The notes: generated from the sequence alone by a model not told the origin. Shown: positions 13,801-24,890, numbered from the stretch's first letter. The stretch is 57,870 bases of DNA from Tubiluchus corallicola (GCA_030141605.1 JAQGDQ010001165.1:1-57870), one strand, 5' to 3'. Made by a program: numbers and translations.

Positions 13801-16289
13801 TATCAAGAAGAGTTTGCTCGTTTACATAATAAACGTGTCTTGTACTCAACTATATACATGCAATATGCTGTAGGCCTACTGCTCCATTAAACATGTATAT
13901 GTAAAAATTGTTAAGTCATAACTACAAATTTCTTGCTGGGATTTGCTTACACGATTCTCAGGAAACAAGCAAATACATGTTCCTTGTGGCGAAAAAAGAA
14001 CCGTGTTTCTTTGTCAATTGCTATTATGACTGCGTCTGGTCAGTTGTAAAGGATTCAGCCTCGTACAGTGGGCATAATATCAAGGTCATTGGTGTCGCTG
14101 GCAGTATTTCTCCATTGAACATTTGCCATGTATTAATTTGCCTGACAGATGGCAGGTAACGGGAGGCGGTATAACGGATTATTTGTTTATGCAGTTTAAT
14201 ACAGCCGTTTTGTTCCCAGTCATTTTACAGGTGGTAAACAATTGAGTGTAGAAGTCTAACGGGGGGGGGGGGGCAGTATAACAAGGTTTGGACTGTATAA
14301 GGAATAAAGAAAGAACAGTCATCAAACAGGTTTGGACATGGTGATAATGTCCAAATATCAATTCCAAGTAGTTTTGAGGTGCATTTCATATCCTGTAATC
14401 TTTTATAGAGATACCCGATATTATTATTATTATTTCTTAGTATTCTATATACATACGATGCAAACATAAAAACTAGAAATTGGTGCGGGTGTATTGAAAA
14501 ATAGCTTTACAGTTTGCGTTCAACGCCAGTTGCTTTTGCATATTAGCCTACTGATTCGCCTCAAAAAATTCTACATATAGCCATGTTTGTTGTGGTTTTT
14601 TTTTGTTAAAGTCCTAACCCGACAGGGGAACAAATTCTACTGCTGTAGTAATTTCTTCAGGATTTAAAATTGCAGATTTAGGTATTTTTTCGACGTCTTC
14701 GGTATGCAATTGAGTTTACATTGATGGTTGCTCATTTATTTGCAGCTTGTAGAGTCATGTATTTTCTGGACAGTGCAACACGTGACACTGCGCTTTCTCT
14801 AATCACACGATTAGACGAGAAACTGGAGGGTAGAACAAAGAAAGTGAGTTTGATTTGATTCATAGACAGAGAAAATTCAGCAAAATCTTTAAAAAATTTT
14901 AAAATGTTGATGGCTACAAATTCATTATGTGAAGTAATAGACTTTCTTTTCACTTTTATGATAAAAGTTATGGTTAGTCGTCAAATTGCTGAGCTACGTG
15001 TAGTTAATCTTGATTGATAACTGAGCCAAATCTTTCCTCTCTTCATTGTAATATAGTGTTGATAACTAAAGCAAATTTCTGACTGGCTGAGTAGAATAGT
15101 GCAGTTCACCTACTCATAATTGTTAATAATTAGGCCTTTTTCTTTATTCAATGGTAAATTTTCTCTTCTGTTGTACTAACTTTGTGAGATGTCAGGTGAA
15201 AACTAAATTAATTTTATTTCTAAAAAATTCCAAATCTTTGTTCACTTCCTTTATGAACGTGGATCAGCAGTTTTCAAGCAATGTACTGTTCTTAAATGAA
15301 GTCAGAGAGGTTTGAATTTTAAGCTGGAGAGGTAGGTACCAAACGAAAAAAACAAGTCACTCACTATGTTGGGTTTATTTTACTGTTAGCATTTAAACGT
15401 AGAAAAATATAACAAAGAAATGTGCAAAAAAACTGCCTGTAAAGCATAAATCTAAACTATTCTGCCTCTGAATATAAATTTTCAGGCTTGGTGGTTGCCT
15501 CCACTCACTTGAAAATCATGACGTAACTGGGAGACTTCGTAACTTTTCATAAGCACGTTGTGGCTTTCCGTGCGCGCTGCTTAAACTAATTCAAACTCCT
15601 GCATGCAATGTTCACGCAAAAATATTACAAAATGAGCTACTTAATTTTTTTGTAAAAACTTTATTATACTTTTGGTGAAGGTTGACAGTGCGCTACTTTT
15701 CTTTAAAACGAATGACGTCATTGGAAGAAGAATAGGCATTGAAAATAGGAGCCGTACCCAAACATGAAGTGATGGGAACTTTAAAATGATTTGACTAATT
15801 ACACTAGGCGCTTATTGCAGTTTCTTTTCTACGAAATCTTTCTAACACTTTTCATGAGCATTAAAATGATTGCGCCCAAGCATGAAGTGATCGCGACTTT
15901 AAAGTGATTTTACTAGTTACACTTGGTGCTTATCACACTTTTATTACTAAATCCTTTTTACAATTTTCACGAACACTGATACGTGCCCAACTTTCTAGAA
16001 AGCTTGGCATTTCTTTTAAGATGGTTAAGTTCTATTGGTGATTGTACACATTTGTTACAAATTTTTTTTTCTGGTTTTTCAGATGTGTGTTGAGATACTA
16101 GAAGTCCTGAAGTCTAAGGAGTTTGGTAATTGTGATGAACACCTCTCCGAATACATGGCGAACTGTCATAACCTCTTTCCTCAAATAACGGCATTTATGG
16201 TGCCCTCTGCATGCAACCATGTGAACAGTGTTTCGCCATTGCCGTATTTAGAAGAGCCAACCATCTCTGCTGAGGTGGATGCATCTTGA
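1842..16289 (+). CDS. NAA15: NAA15/NAA16-type NatA auxiliary subunit (3' part of gene)
   Basis: Ten spliced exons give an open frame of 505 residues plus a TGA stop: 1842-2014, 3344-3496, 5414-5542, 6534-6747, 8345-8535, 10952-11060, 11509-11607, 13117-13263, 14746-14843 and 16083-16289. Every junction is AG/GT and the phases agree throughout. The protein matches the C-terminal two thirds of animal NAA15 (human is 866 aa): [10 protein letters not shown] and [17 protein letters not shown] in the first exon, [20 protein letters not shown] in the second, [19 protein letters not shown] in the third, [18 protein letters not shown] and LRQHPFYY in the fourth. NAA15 is a cytosolic, ribosome-associated TPR scaffold that binds the catalytic subunit NAA10 and shapes its substrate choice. 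Invertebrates normally have one NAA15/16 gene, so the paralogue distinction does not apply. The first two bases of the first exon complete a codon begun upstream, so the gene is cut by the left edge of the window. I saw no further exon in 1-1841. Confidence 0.95.
2015..3343 (+). other. NAA15 intron without recognised content
   Basis: AT-rich intron between the GTATGC donor and the TTGTTTCAG acceptor. I see no repeat, RNA gene or coding segment. Confidence 0.6.
3497..4020 (+). repeat. 101-bp tandem array derived from the preceding exon end and its donor
   Basis: ATTAAACTTGAGG-type units recur at about 3510, 3611, 3712, 3813, 3914 and 4015, a period of about 101 bp. Each unit carries a degraded copy of the last bases of the exon at 3344-3496 (GAAATGTGCGGCAAATTTACTCGG) plus its donor. 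Several units keep a good donor-like sequence, for example CTGGTAAGTTCAC near 3797 and CAGGTAAGTTCAC near 3999. Confidence 0.85.
4151..4225 (+). repeat. Decayed copy of the end of the next NAA15 exon
   Basis: GAAAAGTGCCAGAACGTTGA at 4157 followed by AAGGGTA copies the end of the exon at 5414-5542 (AAAAAGTGCCACGAAGTTGA). Similarity continues into the intron with TTGTCAAATTTTC. It lies 1.3 kb upstream of the true exon, inside the preceding intron, and is not open as an exon because no acceptor precedes it. Confidence 0.65.
4750..5373. mobile_element. Putative hAT-like MITE
   Basis: The left end AGGGGCGGTTCCAGAGG and the right end GTGCCCGCCCCTTG form a short inverted terminus (GGGGCGG/CCGCCCC). 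G-runs and C-runs lie just inside and the middle is non-coding. I could not define an exact 8-bp target duplication, so the limits are approximate. Confidence 0.45.
5543..6533 (+). other. NAA15 intron without recognised content
   Basis: No gene or defined repeat seen. The intron closes with the pyrimidine-rich acceptor ACTTGTTTTTCAG at 6521-6533. Confidence 0.55.
6748..8344 (+). other. NAA15 intron without recognised content
   Basis: AT-rich intron. No open frame here has a credible acceptor-donor pair, and I recognise no element. Confidence 0.55.
8345..8535 (+). CDS. NAA15: NAA15 exon encoding the lysine-rich linker
   Basis: This exon encodes 64 residues that start [20 protein letters not shown] and continue as a highly charged Lys/Glu/Gln helix ending in [10 protein letters not shown]. 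In NAA15 orthologues the same place holds a basic, probably coiled segment (human ELKKLRNKQRRAQKKAQ) that has been linked to ribosome binding and nuclear targeting. The low-complexity composition is typical of the family and is not a sign of mis-splicing. The flanking introns are phase 1 upstream and phase 0 downstream. Confidence 0.9.
8692..9179. mobile_element. Non-autonomous hAT element, copy 1
   Basis: The element starts CAGGGGTGTGCAAATTGCGG and ends TAATTTGCACACCCCTG, a perfect 14-bp inverted terminus typical of hAT (CAGNGGTNCNCAAA). It is flanked by a perfect 8-bp target duplication, CTGTACAC at 8684-8691 and 9180-9187. At 488 bp with no transposase frame it is a MITE. It sits in an NAA15 intron; a sister copy is at 36262-36712. 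Confidence 0.95.
9188..10951 (+). other. Remainder of NAA15 intron
   Basis: No exon seen. The part 10745-10835 is shared with 46048-46115 (GTGATGTCATNAATAGTTGG followed by CGCCCNCCGTTAATTAAG), which points to an undefined interspersed repeat. Confidence 0.55.
11998..12557. mobile_element. TA-flanked MITE, family A copy 1
   Basis: Ends AAGGAAAACTGGACGATTG and CAATCATATGATTTTCCTT are imperfect inverted repeats flanked by TA on both sides. Two further copies (41919-42456 and 47873-48188) share both ends and the internal sequence, which fixes the limits. TA duplication suggests the Tc1/mariner group, but no transposase is present. Confidence 0.8.
12981..13010 (+). other. Hammerhead-like core motif
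   Basis: CTGATGA at 12981-12987 is followed by a possible stem II (GACAGC at 12989 pairing with GCTAGTC near 12999, one bulge) and then GAAAC at 13006-13010. This matches the CUGANGA...GAAA core of hammerhead ribozymes carried by some Penelope-like and related retroelements. I could not draw convincing stems I and III or a UH cleavage site, so activity is doubtful. Confidence 0.3.
13572..14295. mobile_element. Tigger/pogo-like non-autonomous element
   Basis: Left end CAGTCAAACCTCTTTATACC and right end TATAACAAGGTTTGGACTG are inverted, flanked by TA on both sides (13570-13571 and 14296-14297). CAGT-AACCTC-TATA termini are characteristic of pogo/Tigger transposons. The 724-bp body has no transposase frame and contains a run of 12 G near 14262. 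A fragment of its right part recurs at about 29620-29750. Confidence 0.85.
15345..16020. repeat. Interspersed repeat Y, copy 1
   Basis: From AAACAAGTCACTCACTATG through the CGAATGACGTCATTGG segment, the sequence closely matches 48285-48920 in the same orientation. No terminal inverted repeats or coding capacity are evident, so the class is unknown. It lies in the last NAA15 intron. Confidence 0.75.
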
Positions 16290-17125
16290 TGTACCTCGTT
16301 TTACTAGTGAAAGTAACGAAGCCTCTGGTCGTCGACACACTGAGCTAAATTGTGCCTAGTGAATTTGATAAAGTTATTTATGAATTTACGTGTCGGCTCC
16401 ACGGGGCGCGTTTGTGTGATTAAACATTCTACTAACGGAAACTGCACTACAATGCAATTATAGCAGATGCCGTTTACTTCCAAGCTTGTGTGGATTAAGC
16501 TTTGTAAAAGCTATGTTGTAAACTCTCTAAGTGATGTTGCAGGAATTTATGCAGAGTGCTGGTTCGCTGCTCAACATGTGAGCGACAAACAGTGACGATG
16601 CTGCGGACGGCCGAGTTTTCATTATTTTATAATTTAATATTCTATTAAGTTAACGTAGCTGTTCGGGATAATTTCGCAGAAAGTTCAAACGGTGTTCCGA
16701 GGTACCCCACCCCGCCCCTGAATTTGTGCGACTGTGATCTATGCAACTGTATGAATTAAGTTATGCATTTCTTAATCTACACTGATATGCTTTCATCGAC
16801 CTTCATTAATGCCTCTTTAAAGAGGTATTTATGAGGAAACTGCTACTGTGTCCATCTAACCATAACTGTGGAAAAACGAGGGCTGCATTTGATGAGAAAT
16901 TGCAAGTGAAATTACAGTTTGGCATTGAAAAAATTGTTGACATTTGTGCATTCATTGATTTATACTAAGATGTGTATGACGTTATGTAGTGTTTTGCTAG
17001 TTTTACCTTTGAAATAAGTAAATTTGTTTGATAATTTGATGACAAAATGGGTGCATGTTTTTTGTTTACATATGTGTACAGCCACTGTATAGACTATTTC
17101 AATAAAAGTCGTACAGTCCTTGTAT
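16290..17125 (+). other. NAA15: NAA15 3'UTR
   Basis: The stretch runs from the TGA stop to just past an AATAAA at 17101-17106, with no intron-like signals and no reading frame. A second AATAAA at 17692-17697 could give a longer alternative 3' end about 0.6 kb downstream. Confidence 0.7.
17101..17106 (+). terminator. NAA15: Polyadenylation signal of NAA15
   Basis: Canonical AATAAA about 810 nt after the NAA15 stop, in an otherwise gene-free stretch. It is the first perfect hexamer downstream of the stop. Confidence 0.7.
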
Positions 17126-17127
17126 TT

Positions 17128-18110
17128 TGAGATTTTGTCTGATTTAAGTTTCCTTTTGTAACTGCACTAAAAAACTCCGTGGCTTTCACAAACAGCAAGT
17201 TGGTGGCACAACGGTCTAGTAAACGTTTTCAGAGTTTTGTTATGTGCGCACACAGCTTAGAGCTTTAGATGGAAGGTATTTAATCGACCAACAGTGTGTT
17301 TCATCTGGAGAGGCCGTTGAAATTTCAGTAGAAGATGTAAAACAGGTTTTGGGATCGGACACAAAGTATTAAGTTGCTGCTTTCACACTTGTAAAGCCAT
17401 CACAGGCCACAAGTTTTCATCACGTTACATGGATCCGCTCCGTACATTGTTGAAGTTTATTTCATCCTAATGTAGGCTTATGTTAAAATAGACATCTGTG
17501 GTCTGCCCCATTTACTGTTGTTATGGTCCAATTGACTTCGTGCTTCCAATTGGATTCATAGAGAGTTTAGTAACCAACAGCAGCAGTTAAGCTCTGGGTT
17601 AATCGCTTGTGAAAACTCTACAAGAAGGTTTGTTTCGTCACAGTGTGGTTCTTGTCATCCATGTACATTTAAGTTTTTAATCTTGTGATATAATAAAGTT
17701 ACTCTGTTCCATGATAATGGTCTTTTAAAAGACATACACATTTACTGTTGCGCTCGACTAGAAAAAACAATTAAGCAAATAACCTAATGCTGCATATTCA
17801 GGACTAAATTTACTTGTTTTGTAAATGTACTGTGAATGTAATCTCCGAAACACCAGAAGCACATAATTTGTTCATGACGACACGAATATAATACAACCTT
17901 CGATGTTTTCATGATCACAAGTATAAATTCCTGGAACTCTGAAGTGAAAATAAAACCTACAGCTTTTCCTATTAGTGATCATTACCATGTATCTGTTGTC
18001 ATCATGCTGGCACTTAATCCCCTCAATGTTATAATGATACCGAGTGAACCTTACATAGTTTCACGAGGAATTGAAAAATTGTCAACACACCAGCAGTTGT
18101 AGCTAAGTCT
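17128..18110. other. Intergenic stretch between NAA15 and H3.3 (tail to tail)
   Basis: About 1 kb separates the two 3' ends. A second plus-strand AATAAA at 17692-17697 lies inside. No gene or defined repeat seen. Confidence 0.6.
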
Positions 18111-18113
18111 AAT

Positions 18114-18119
18114 TTTATT
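18114..18119 (-). terminator. Polyadenylation signal of H3.3
   Basis: AATAAA on the minus strand (TTTATT on the plus strand), the first perfect hexamer I find downstream of the H3.3 stop. Confidence 0.6.
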
Positions 18120-19165
18120 TTACAGGAGGACTTAATACACTTCACCGTACCATTGGTCACAGAAATTGTACATCTTGAGACCACAATCCAAATCCAAAAC
18201 GTGACATGCGAATGAAGTGATACAAATTACAAACACAAAATTTAGTAATAGTAGAATACAATGATAAGTCATGCAAATTTTTTGTTTTGATGTAAACCAT
18301 TATCTACCGTACTTGTCAGATGTACTAGCAGTCTTATAATTTATGTTTTGATGACAAATGCTTGGTATATGCAGTACATGCACCCAAAACTAGTACCACT
18401 TTTGAAGTAGACACTGGCTTACAATAAGTAACATACATTTCACTGTACACAAACTAGCACAAACACTGACTGAATAGACCATACTACTATTAGATAAACT
18501 GGGTATATATTAAGTTAGAACAGGTTAAGATTTCGTTGATCCCTTTGTAGTCGATTTACATAGTTAAAACGAATACGATAAACAAAACACATCAGCTACA
18601 CAGCGTACACACTAACATGACATTCACAAACTAGCGGCAAACGATAATGTGTGCCTAGAGAATAAAATCAAGCATGAAATGCTGGCATATTTAATTAGAA
18701 GACTGAAGACTTATTTAAAAGATCAAAACTGCCAAATTTTACAGATCAGCCGTAACCTAAATTCCAAAATGAAGAATGATGAACACCAAGCTGATCAAGT
18801 CCAAATCTGATACCATAATCGACGAAAACAAATTTCCTTAGTCTCAGCCATAACAGCGAGAAAGATAATATACGCCTGGACACAGTAACTGTCTAAAATC
18901 AAATCAGTAAATGCACACAAATATGAAGAGTAAAAGACGTAATCAATAATATTATAACACAACGAACATTCTGAGAGTGAGCTACAATGAAGTATCAGAT
19001 CAGTAAAAACTTCCTCAAAATTATCCAATGGCAGTGATATTTCTTATCAAGACCGGTATATGTACAGACACAGTTGCAGACGGAGGCAAATGCAAGAGTA
19101 AACTGTTCACAATAATCACACTCTCCGTTTAACTATATACAAACGCGAACACTGAGGCATTCCTT
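18114..19165 (-). other. H3.3 3'UTR
   Basis: About 1.05 kb from the stop to the first minus-strand AATAAA (18114-18119). No histone stem-loop is needed or seen, in line with a polyadenylated H3.3 message. No competing frame. Confidence 0.65.
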
Positions 19166-20290
<1,125 letters not shown>

Positions 20291-20314
20291 TTTTGGCGAA
20301 CAATTTTCAGATGC

Positions 20315-20470
20315 GCTTATATAGTGACCCAGCTGCGTGACCTATGACGTAGCGCGCGTCAAGCAATTTTATTGGCTATTAACCTAGCAATACTATTGGT
20401 TCAAAAATTTGTCGGAAAACGCATCTTCGAATATGATTGGGTGCCACTACTGAATTATTATTGGTTAAAA
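20315..20470 (-). promoter_or_regulatory. H3.3 core promoter: TATA box and CCAAT cluster
   Basis: Read on the minus strand, CTATATAAG at 20316-20324 is a TATA box. Upstream of it four CCAAT motifs occur (plus-strand ATTGG at about 20371, 20394, 20437 and 20460). TATA plus repeated CCAAT is the classical histone-promoter arrangement bound by NF-Y. The spacing places the start site near 20290. Confidence 0.75.
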
Positions 20471-20474
20471 CTTT

Positions 20475-21348
20475 GTCAACCTTAATCCGGAAGTGTGAAG
20501 CAGAAAGCGAATTTTGTTTTAAGTGAAACGATAAGCGTAGGGCTTAATGCAGTAAAAAATGTGAAAAAATTGTCTGTTTATTGACTATATCGCCGACCTA
20601 TCGTTCATTTTCTTTTTTTAGTACAAATAATGCTATAAAAATCATGACGCAAATTTGAATCTTCAAACGGCTTAGCCTCTTCGACTACAGTAACAATTTT
20701 TAGAATTACAAAGTTATAATAAAAACAAAAAAGCAGTCGCAATTATGTCAACGCACGATGCGTAGTATCCAGGTACTGACAATATAATTTAAATCATAAT
20801 ATTTATGCAATAATTTTTTAAGGGCGTTTAATTCATTATTCATTTGTTGTTGCTATTATAGTTGGTTGTAAACTTTAAAATAAAGGATCATGATAATCCA
20901 GATGGGCTCGTAAACTCAGTTGAAGTATATGATTAGAATAGAATGGACCAGAGTTATGGTAGTCAAGTATTACTTAACCTTTATAGACTAGCAAAAGGTT
21001 AAAGCCATAAAGTATAGGTATTTTATTCGGCTATCTATATTGTTATAATTGTGTTGGTATGTGTTAAAGTTTATTAATGAGAACTGATAATTATAGAGAT
21101 CCTTGCAACTTCAGCTGTACATGCAAATATGTCCCATGCAACTCAACACATTTGCGCATGATTTATAATGAACATTGTAACAGTTCTATTAACTATTGTG
21201 CTGATTATTATTGATCTTGTTTTTAAAGCTTCTCGTTAATCCCTTTACTCTCACTTTTTTCCCTTTTTCCTTGTTATATCGCGTTTTCAGCCATGTTGTA
21301 ATTTAATTGTCCTTGCCTTTAATTATAATGTTGTTGCTACTGTTGTTC
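20475..21348. other. Intergenic, between H3.3 promoter and the small ORF
   Basis: AT-rich, no gene recognised. A minus-strand AATAAA at 21022-21027 would suit the small ORF at 21349-21672 if that is expressed. Confidence 0.5.
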
Positions 21349-21672
21349 CTACAACAGAGCCCTCCTAACTGAAACAGCAGTTGTTTTTGTTGTAATCGTT
21401 TTTGTTTTCCTACTTATCTTGTTCTTCTTCGTCTTAAAATTGTTACTCATCCGTCCTCCGTACTTATAATAATTATTATTATAGTATACACTTCCGTTAC
21501 GTAGAACTGTTTCTACAGAACGCTTGCATGGTACAGTATGCAAGGCGTCTGCTGCGTAACCCGCGCTGGCAATGAGCCAAGTATGTACAGTCTCCTGCTT
21601 ACTCATGCTGTAAAGGTTATACCACTCAGACTCGCTTGATTCCCAGTCAATCCCAGAGCTAGCAGACATCAA
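21349..21672 (-). CDS. Small ORF of unknown function, divergent from MSRB1
   Basis: A single-exon frame of 107 codons starts MMSASSGIDWESSESEWYNL. It begins 160 bp from the MSRB1 start on the opposite strand, so a shared bidirectional promoter is possible. The first half has ordinary amino-acid composition, with a mildly hydrophobic stretch TVHTWLIASAGYAADAL. The second half is Tyr/Asn-rich (VYYNNNYYKYGG) and then Lys/Thr-rich, ending RRALL. The local base composition is richer in G+C than the flanks. An AATAAA follows 0.3 kb downstream. I recognise no family, and it could be a chance frame or a lineage-specific gene. Confidence 0.3.
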   Translation of the reverse strand: MMSASSGIDWESSESEWYNLYSMSKQETVHTWLIASAGYAADALHTVPCKRSVETVLRNGSVYYNNNYYKYGGRMSNNFKTKKNKISRKTKTITTKTTAVSVRRALL

Positions 21673-21831
21673 AGTAAATCTTCGCCGTAACAGGAGGTAA
21701 TAACAGCGTTTGTGCCGCTCTCACTTGTTGATGGTGTTTTAGTAAACAGAAATATTGTGAAAAGGCGGTTTTATGAAAACTGTTTTAGGAACAGCTGACG
21801 TGTAGAAATTACCTGGGACTGTTGTGTTGCC

Positions 21832-23781
21832 ATGGCAAGTTGCTCTTTCTTCGGCTCAGAGCAATATCGGGATCATTGGAATAAAGGTGTGTCAGATACT
21901 TAATTGCATAAGTTTTGGAGTAATTAGGATAACGTAATTTAATTTACATTATGGCAACGTAGATACGTAGTAAAACATGAAACGTAAGAACTTTATTTCA
22001 CACATAATCATGATTTACAGCATGTAGTCAGTTGATGAATAAATATTTAAATAGTGTGGGGAAAGGGAACGACCGTACGGTCTTTTGCTCCCTTCCCCTG
22101 CATAAAGTGAAATAAATATTTTTAATTAGCATTGTAAACTATAATAAAGTTATTTTGCTAGACAATATAATAGTGATGATTTTTAATTTGTTTTTTCTCA
22201 ATTCCTGCTTTAATTAAATTTTAGATAAGATACGTAGTATAATTTTATAGTATAGTTTCTGTTTCGTTTATTTACTGAAAACTATTTCATTTAAAATATT
22301 ATCAGTCAAAATTATTTATAAAGAGATAAAGCAGAGAAATAGTTAAAATATTATAATGATGCAATACTTGATTAGTAATAGAAACACAGCGATAGTAAAC
22401 GGTTAATGGGCCTAATCAGTCAACCAGTTATACCAAATCAAAATAAAAAGCAAATAAAATATAGGAACAGTACAGTCTTCTTACCAATTAACATGTAATA
22501 ATTTAATCTAATACTGATTTCAGCTCTGCTCCATTTAAAACATTGAAATCATTGAAGGCAGTGGTAAAATATGGAAAAAATTTTGAAGATAAAACTGACA
22601 ATTGCTCTTAGTAACCAGTGAATATAAGAAAATAAAATTTCTTTTTGTATTTAAAAGGAGTAATTCAAAAAATGAAGCGCTGTTAGGACAAGTATTATAT
22701 ATCCTAAGCACTGTTAGGACAAGTATTATATATCCTAAGCACTGTTAGGTGAAGTACAATATAGATAATATAGGTATAACTCACCATGCTATTTAGTACC
22801 TCTGCATAAGTTTTAAAGTATTTTTCAGGTGTCTATGAGTGTGCCAAGTGTGGACATGAATTGTTCTCTAGTCAACAGAAGTTTGAACACTCCTCTCCTT
22901 GGCCAGCATTTAGTCATCCGGTCAGCGAAAACAGTATTTTCAAAGAGTTTGAGTCAGAAGGGGCATGGAAGGTAAGATAATTATTAATCAATGACTCATC
23001 TTTACAAAACTTACAGAATGATATAAAACCCTGGTGGTGCTCTGCGGCACTGCACATTGTTATAAACAGTGTATGCCTATGCCAAGCTCCATACCTGAGC
23101 TCAAAACTTTGTTGAAAGACATGATCACAAGTGTTGTTTAGACACTTGTAAAGTGGCAAAGTCAAATTAAGATCCCAACGATGTAACAAACATAAGCATG
23201 TGATTTATTCTGCTGTCTAGTCAATTAGAACCTAATGTGTTTGTTGGTCTTAGTTATCTGAGAATGGCTACAAGGATAACTGAAACCTCCAGAATAAATA
23301 TCGCTTTTAGGTTTAATACATTATTAGTGAGTTAAAATGTTGTTTATATTTCTTTTCTCTCAGCGTGCATTCACACGAGTTTTCTCTACCAAGTAACTTG
23401 CAAGCATGTTCAGATTAGAGAGCAAAACTTACTGCGAGTTACTCTATGACAGTAAATGCGAGCTGACACTCACTTCGAGAAGTGTCGAAAGTAACTCACT
23501 GCTCAAGTTGTTCATGTTAATCAGTAAATCAACTCGCACCAGCTTCATACTTGGCGTACTGCATATATTTTTCAAATAAGTAAACACATTCCAAACAAAT
23601 AAATAAGTATAATCACGTGTATGCATACTATAAATGCTGAGTGATTTTTCAGGTAAGATGTGGCAATTGTCGGGAGGGTTTGGGCCACGAGTTCATTGGC
23701 GATTATGCAGGAAATCCATCAGGAAAATCAAGATTTTGAATTTTCTCACACACACTCAAGTTCAGGCCTGCCAAAAAATAG
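21832..23781 (+). CDS. MSRB1: Methionine-R-sulfoxide reductase B1, selenoprotein (SelR)
   Basis: Three coding exons, 21832-21886, 22829-22971 and 23653-23781, encode 108 residues if the UGA at 23737-23739 is read as selenocysteine. The enzyme reduces methionine-R-sulfoxide in proteins in the cytosol and nucleus; in vertebrates it opposes MICAL on actin. Visible marks are MASCSFFGSEQYRDHW at the N-terminus, the zinc cysteines CAKC (residues 23 and 26) and CGNC (69 and 72), HSSPWPAF, GLGHEF, and the active-site GKSRF-UGA. After the UGA the frame continues IFSHTLKFRPAKK to TAG at 23779-23781, paralleling human RF-Sec-IFSSSLKFVPK. The UGA falls at residue 95, as in human MSRB1. A SECIS element downstream (24778-24850) supports recoding. 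A conventional reading would stop at 94 residues and lose the catalytic residue. Confidence 0.96.
21887..22828 (+). other. MSRB1 intron 1
   Basis: Phase 1 intron. It contains a 2.3-fold short tandem repeat (CTGTTAGGACAAGTATTATA units) at about 22679-22750. No other content recognised. Confidence 0.7.
22972..23652 (+). other. MSRB1 intron 2
   Basis: Phase 0 intron from GTAAGATAA to ATTTTTCAG. No repeat or gene recognised. Confidence 0.7.
23737..23739 (+). other. MSRB1: UGA selenocysteine codon (Sec95) of MSRB1
   Basis: In-frame TGA directly after GKSRF, followed by 13 conserved sense codons and then TAG. The catalytic position of B-type reductases is Sec in animal MSRB1 and Cys in MSRB2/3. 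No alternative acceptor or donor would skip it. Confidence 0.95.
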
Positions 23782-24666
23782 GTGAGAGTGGGTTTCACTA
23801 ATTGTTATTCGTGTTCTTGATCATTAGCATAGGCTTATATGCATGTACATTTGTAAAGTATGTAAATGTAAATTCTGTTGTAAGATGTAGTATTAAAATG
23901 TAAGATTGATACAGAGAAATTTCACACTGAAATCTTATGCTGCCCACAAGTGGCTCAAATGCATATTTTTACAATACCACTTCAAAGTGGTGTAGGCTAT
24001 GAATAATCGTCCTGTTTTCTTTTAAAAAGTTTCAAATGTGTGGAAAAACAACATTTACAGCATTAGCGAAGAGTTTCTTTTTACAGCATAACAGTTATGC
24101 ATGAGATTGTTTGTTGTCTTCCTGTGAAAAAACATTAAATTTTATAGAAATCATAATCCTGGAAATTGTTAAAATAAACAGTGCTAGACAACTTTGAACA
24201 TAAAGTGGATCAGAACAAAATTCTCGTATCAACGTAATGGATGCACATTTTTGCCAAAGAAGGAATTTTAATCAGAGGACTTTCAGTCTTTCAGACAGTT
24301 TAAGTTTATTTGTGCATAAATATGGACATTAAAAACAATTAAAGTTCAAAATTAATGGAAGATTTATTATGCATGGACAACTCAAATGGAAAATTAGTTT
24401 TTATTAATTTACGTAGGGTAATAAGACGATTAAGATGTTAATATACTTATTTTCGGCTATTAAATAAAGCATTTTTTGGGCGTCAGATCAAGTTATGAAA
24501 AAGTTTATGATCCACTGAAAATTTCATCAGTTAAAAGAAATTTACTTTTGTAAATTGTTTTTAATCTGGTAAAAAATTATTTAGATTGCTATAGGAAATG
24601 AGAAAGGAATTGTATGAGCTAGGATTATGAACCGCTAGTGTATCAGGAATGATCTTTTCTTTTTAG
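23782..24666 (+). other. MSRB1: 3'UTR intron of MSRB1
   Basis: The donor TAG|GTGAGAG begins at the base after the stop codon. The acceptor TTTTCTTTTTAG ends at 24666 with a strong pyrimidine tract. Splicing places the SECIS in the last exon, 24667 to about 24915. If unspliced, the SECIS would be about 1.04 kb from the UGA, still workable but unusually far. Confidence 0.7.
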
Positions 24667-24777
24667 GCGGTACTGCCATCTAGCGACAGTTACGAGAAAT
24701 GTGTGTAGAACTCGTTTTTGGACGTGATAATTGCGACAGGTATCTTTATTATGAACTCGCCAAATCAGTATTTTGAT

Positions 24778-24850
24778 ATTGTGACTTTATGAATCTGATC
24801 AGCCAGAACCCGGAAACATGGGAAGCCGATTAGAAGATTTGATTCACAAT
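24778..24850 (+). promoter_or_regulatory. MSRB1: Type II SECIS element of MSRB1
   Basis: All parts of a eukaryotic SECIS can be paired by eye. Helix I: ATTGTGA (24778-24784) with TCACAAT (24844-24850). Quartet: ATGA (24789-24792) facing AGAT (24835-24838), giving the tandem G.A pairs. Helix II: TCTGATC (24794-24800) with GATTAGA (24828-24834), then GC (24802-24803) with GC (24825-24826). Unpaired AA at 24807-24808. A small helix III, CCC (24809-24811) with GGG (24820-24822), caps it with an 8-nt loop, which makes it type II. The AA lies slightly further from the quartet than usual. In the spliced message it starts about 150 nt after the UGA, and an AATAAA follows it. Confidence 0.9.
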
Positions 24851-24890
24851 TTTAAGTTGTCTTCCTGTTTTTTGTTTAATTTATTTTTTT

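Noticed and set aside
23737-23739. Treating TGA as the MSRB1 stop codon
   Set aside because: The conserved RF-X-IFS context, the following in-frame TAG after 13 conserved codons, and the SECIS downstream make it selenocysteine.
24480-24540. Alternative SECIS around TTATGATCCACTGA
   Set aside because: Helix II would be only about 5 bp, and the AA falls too close to the quartet; the 24778-24850 structure is far better.
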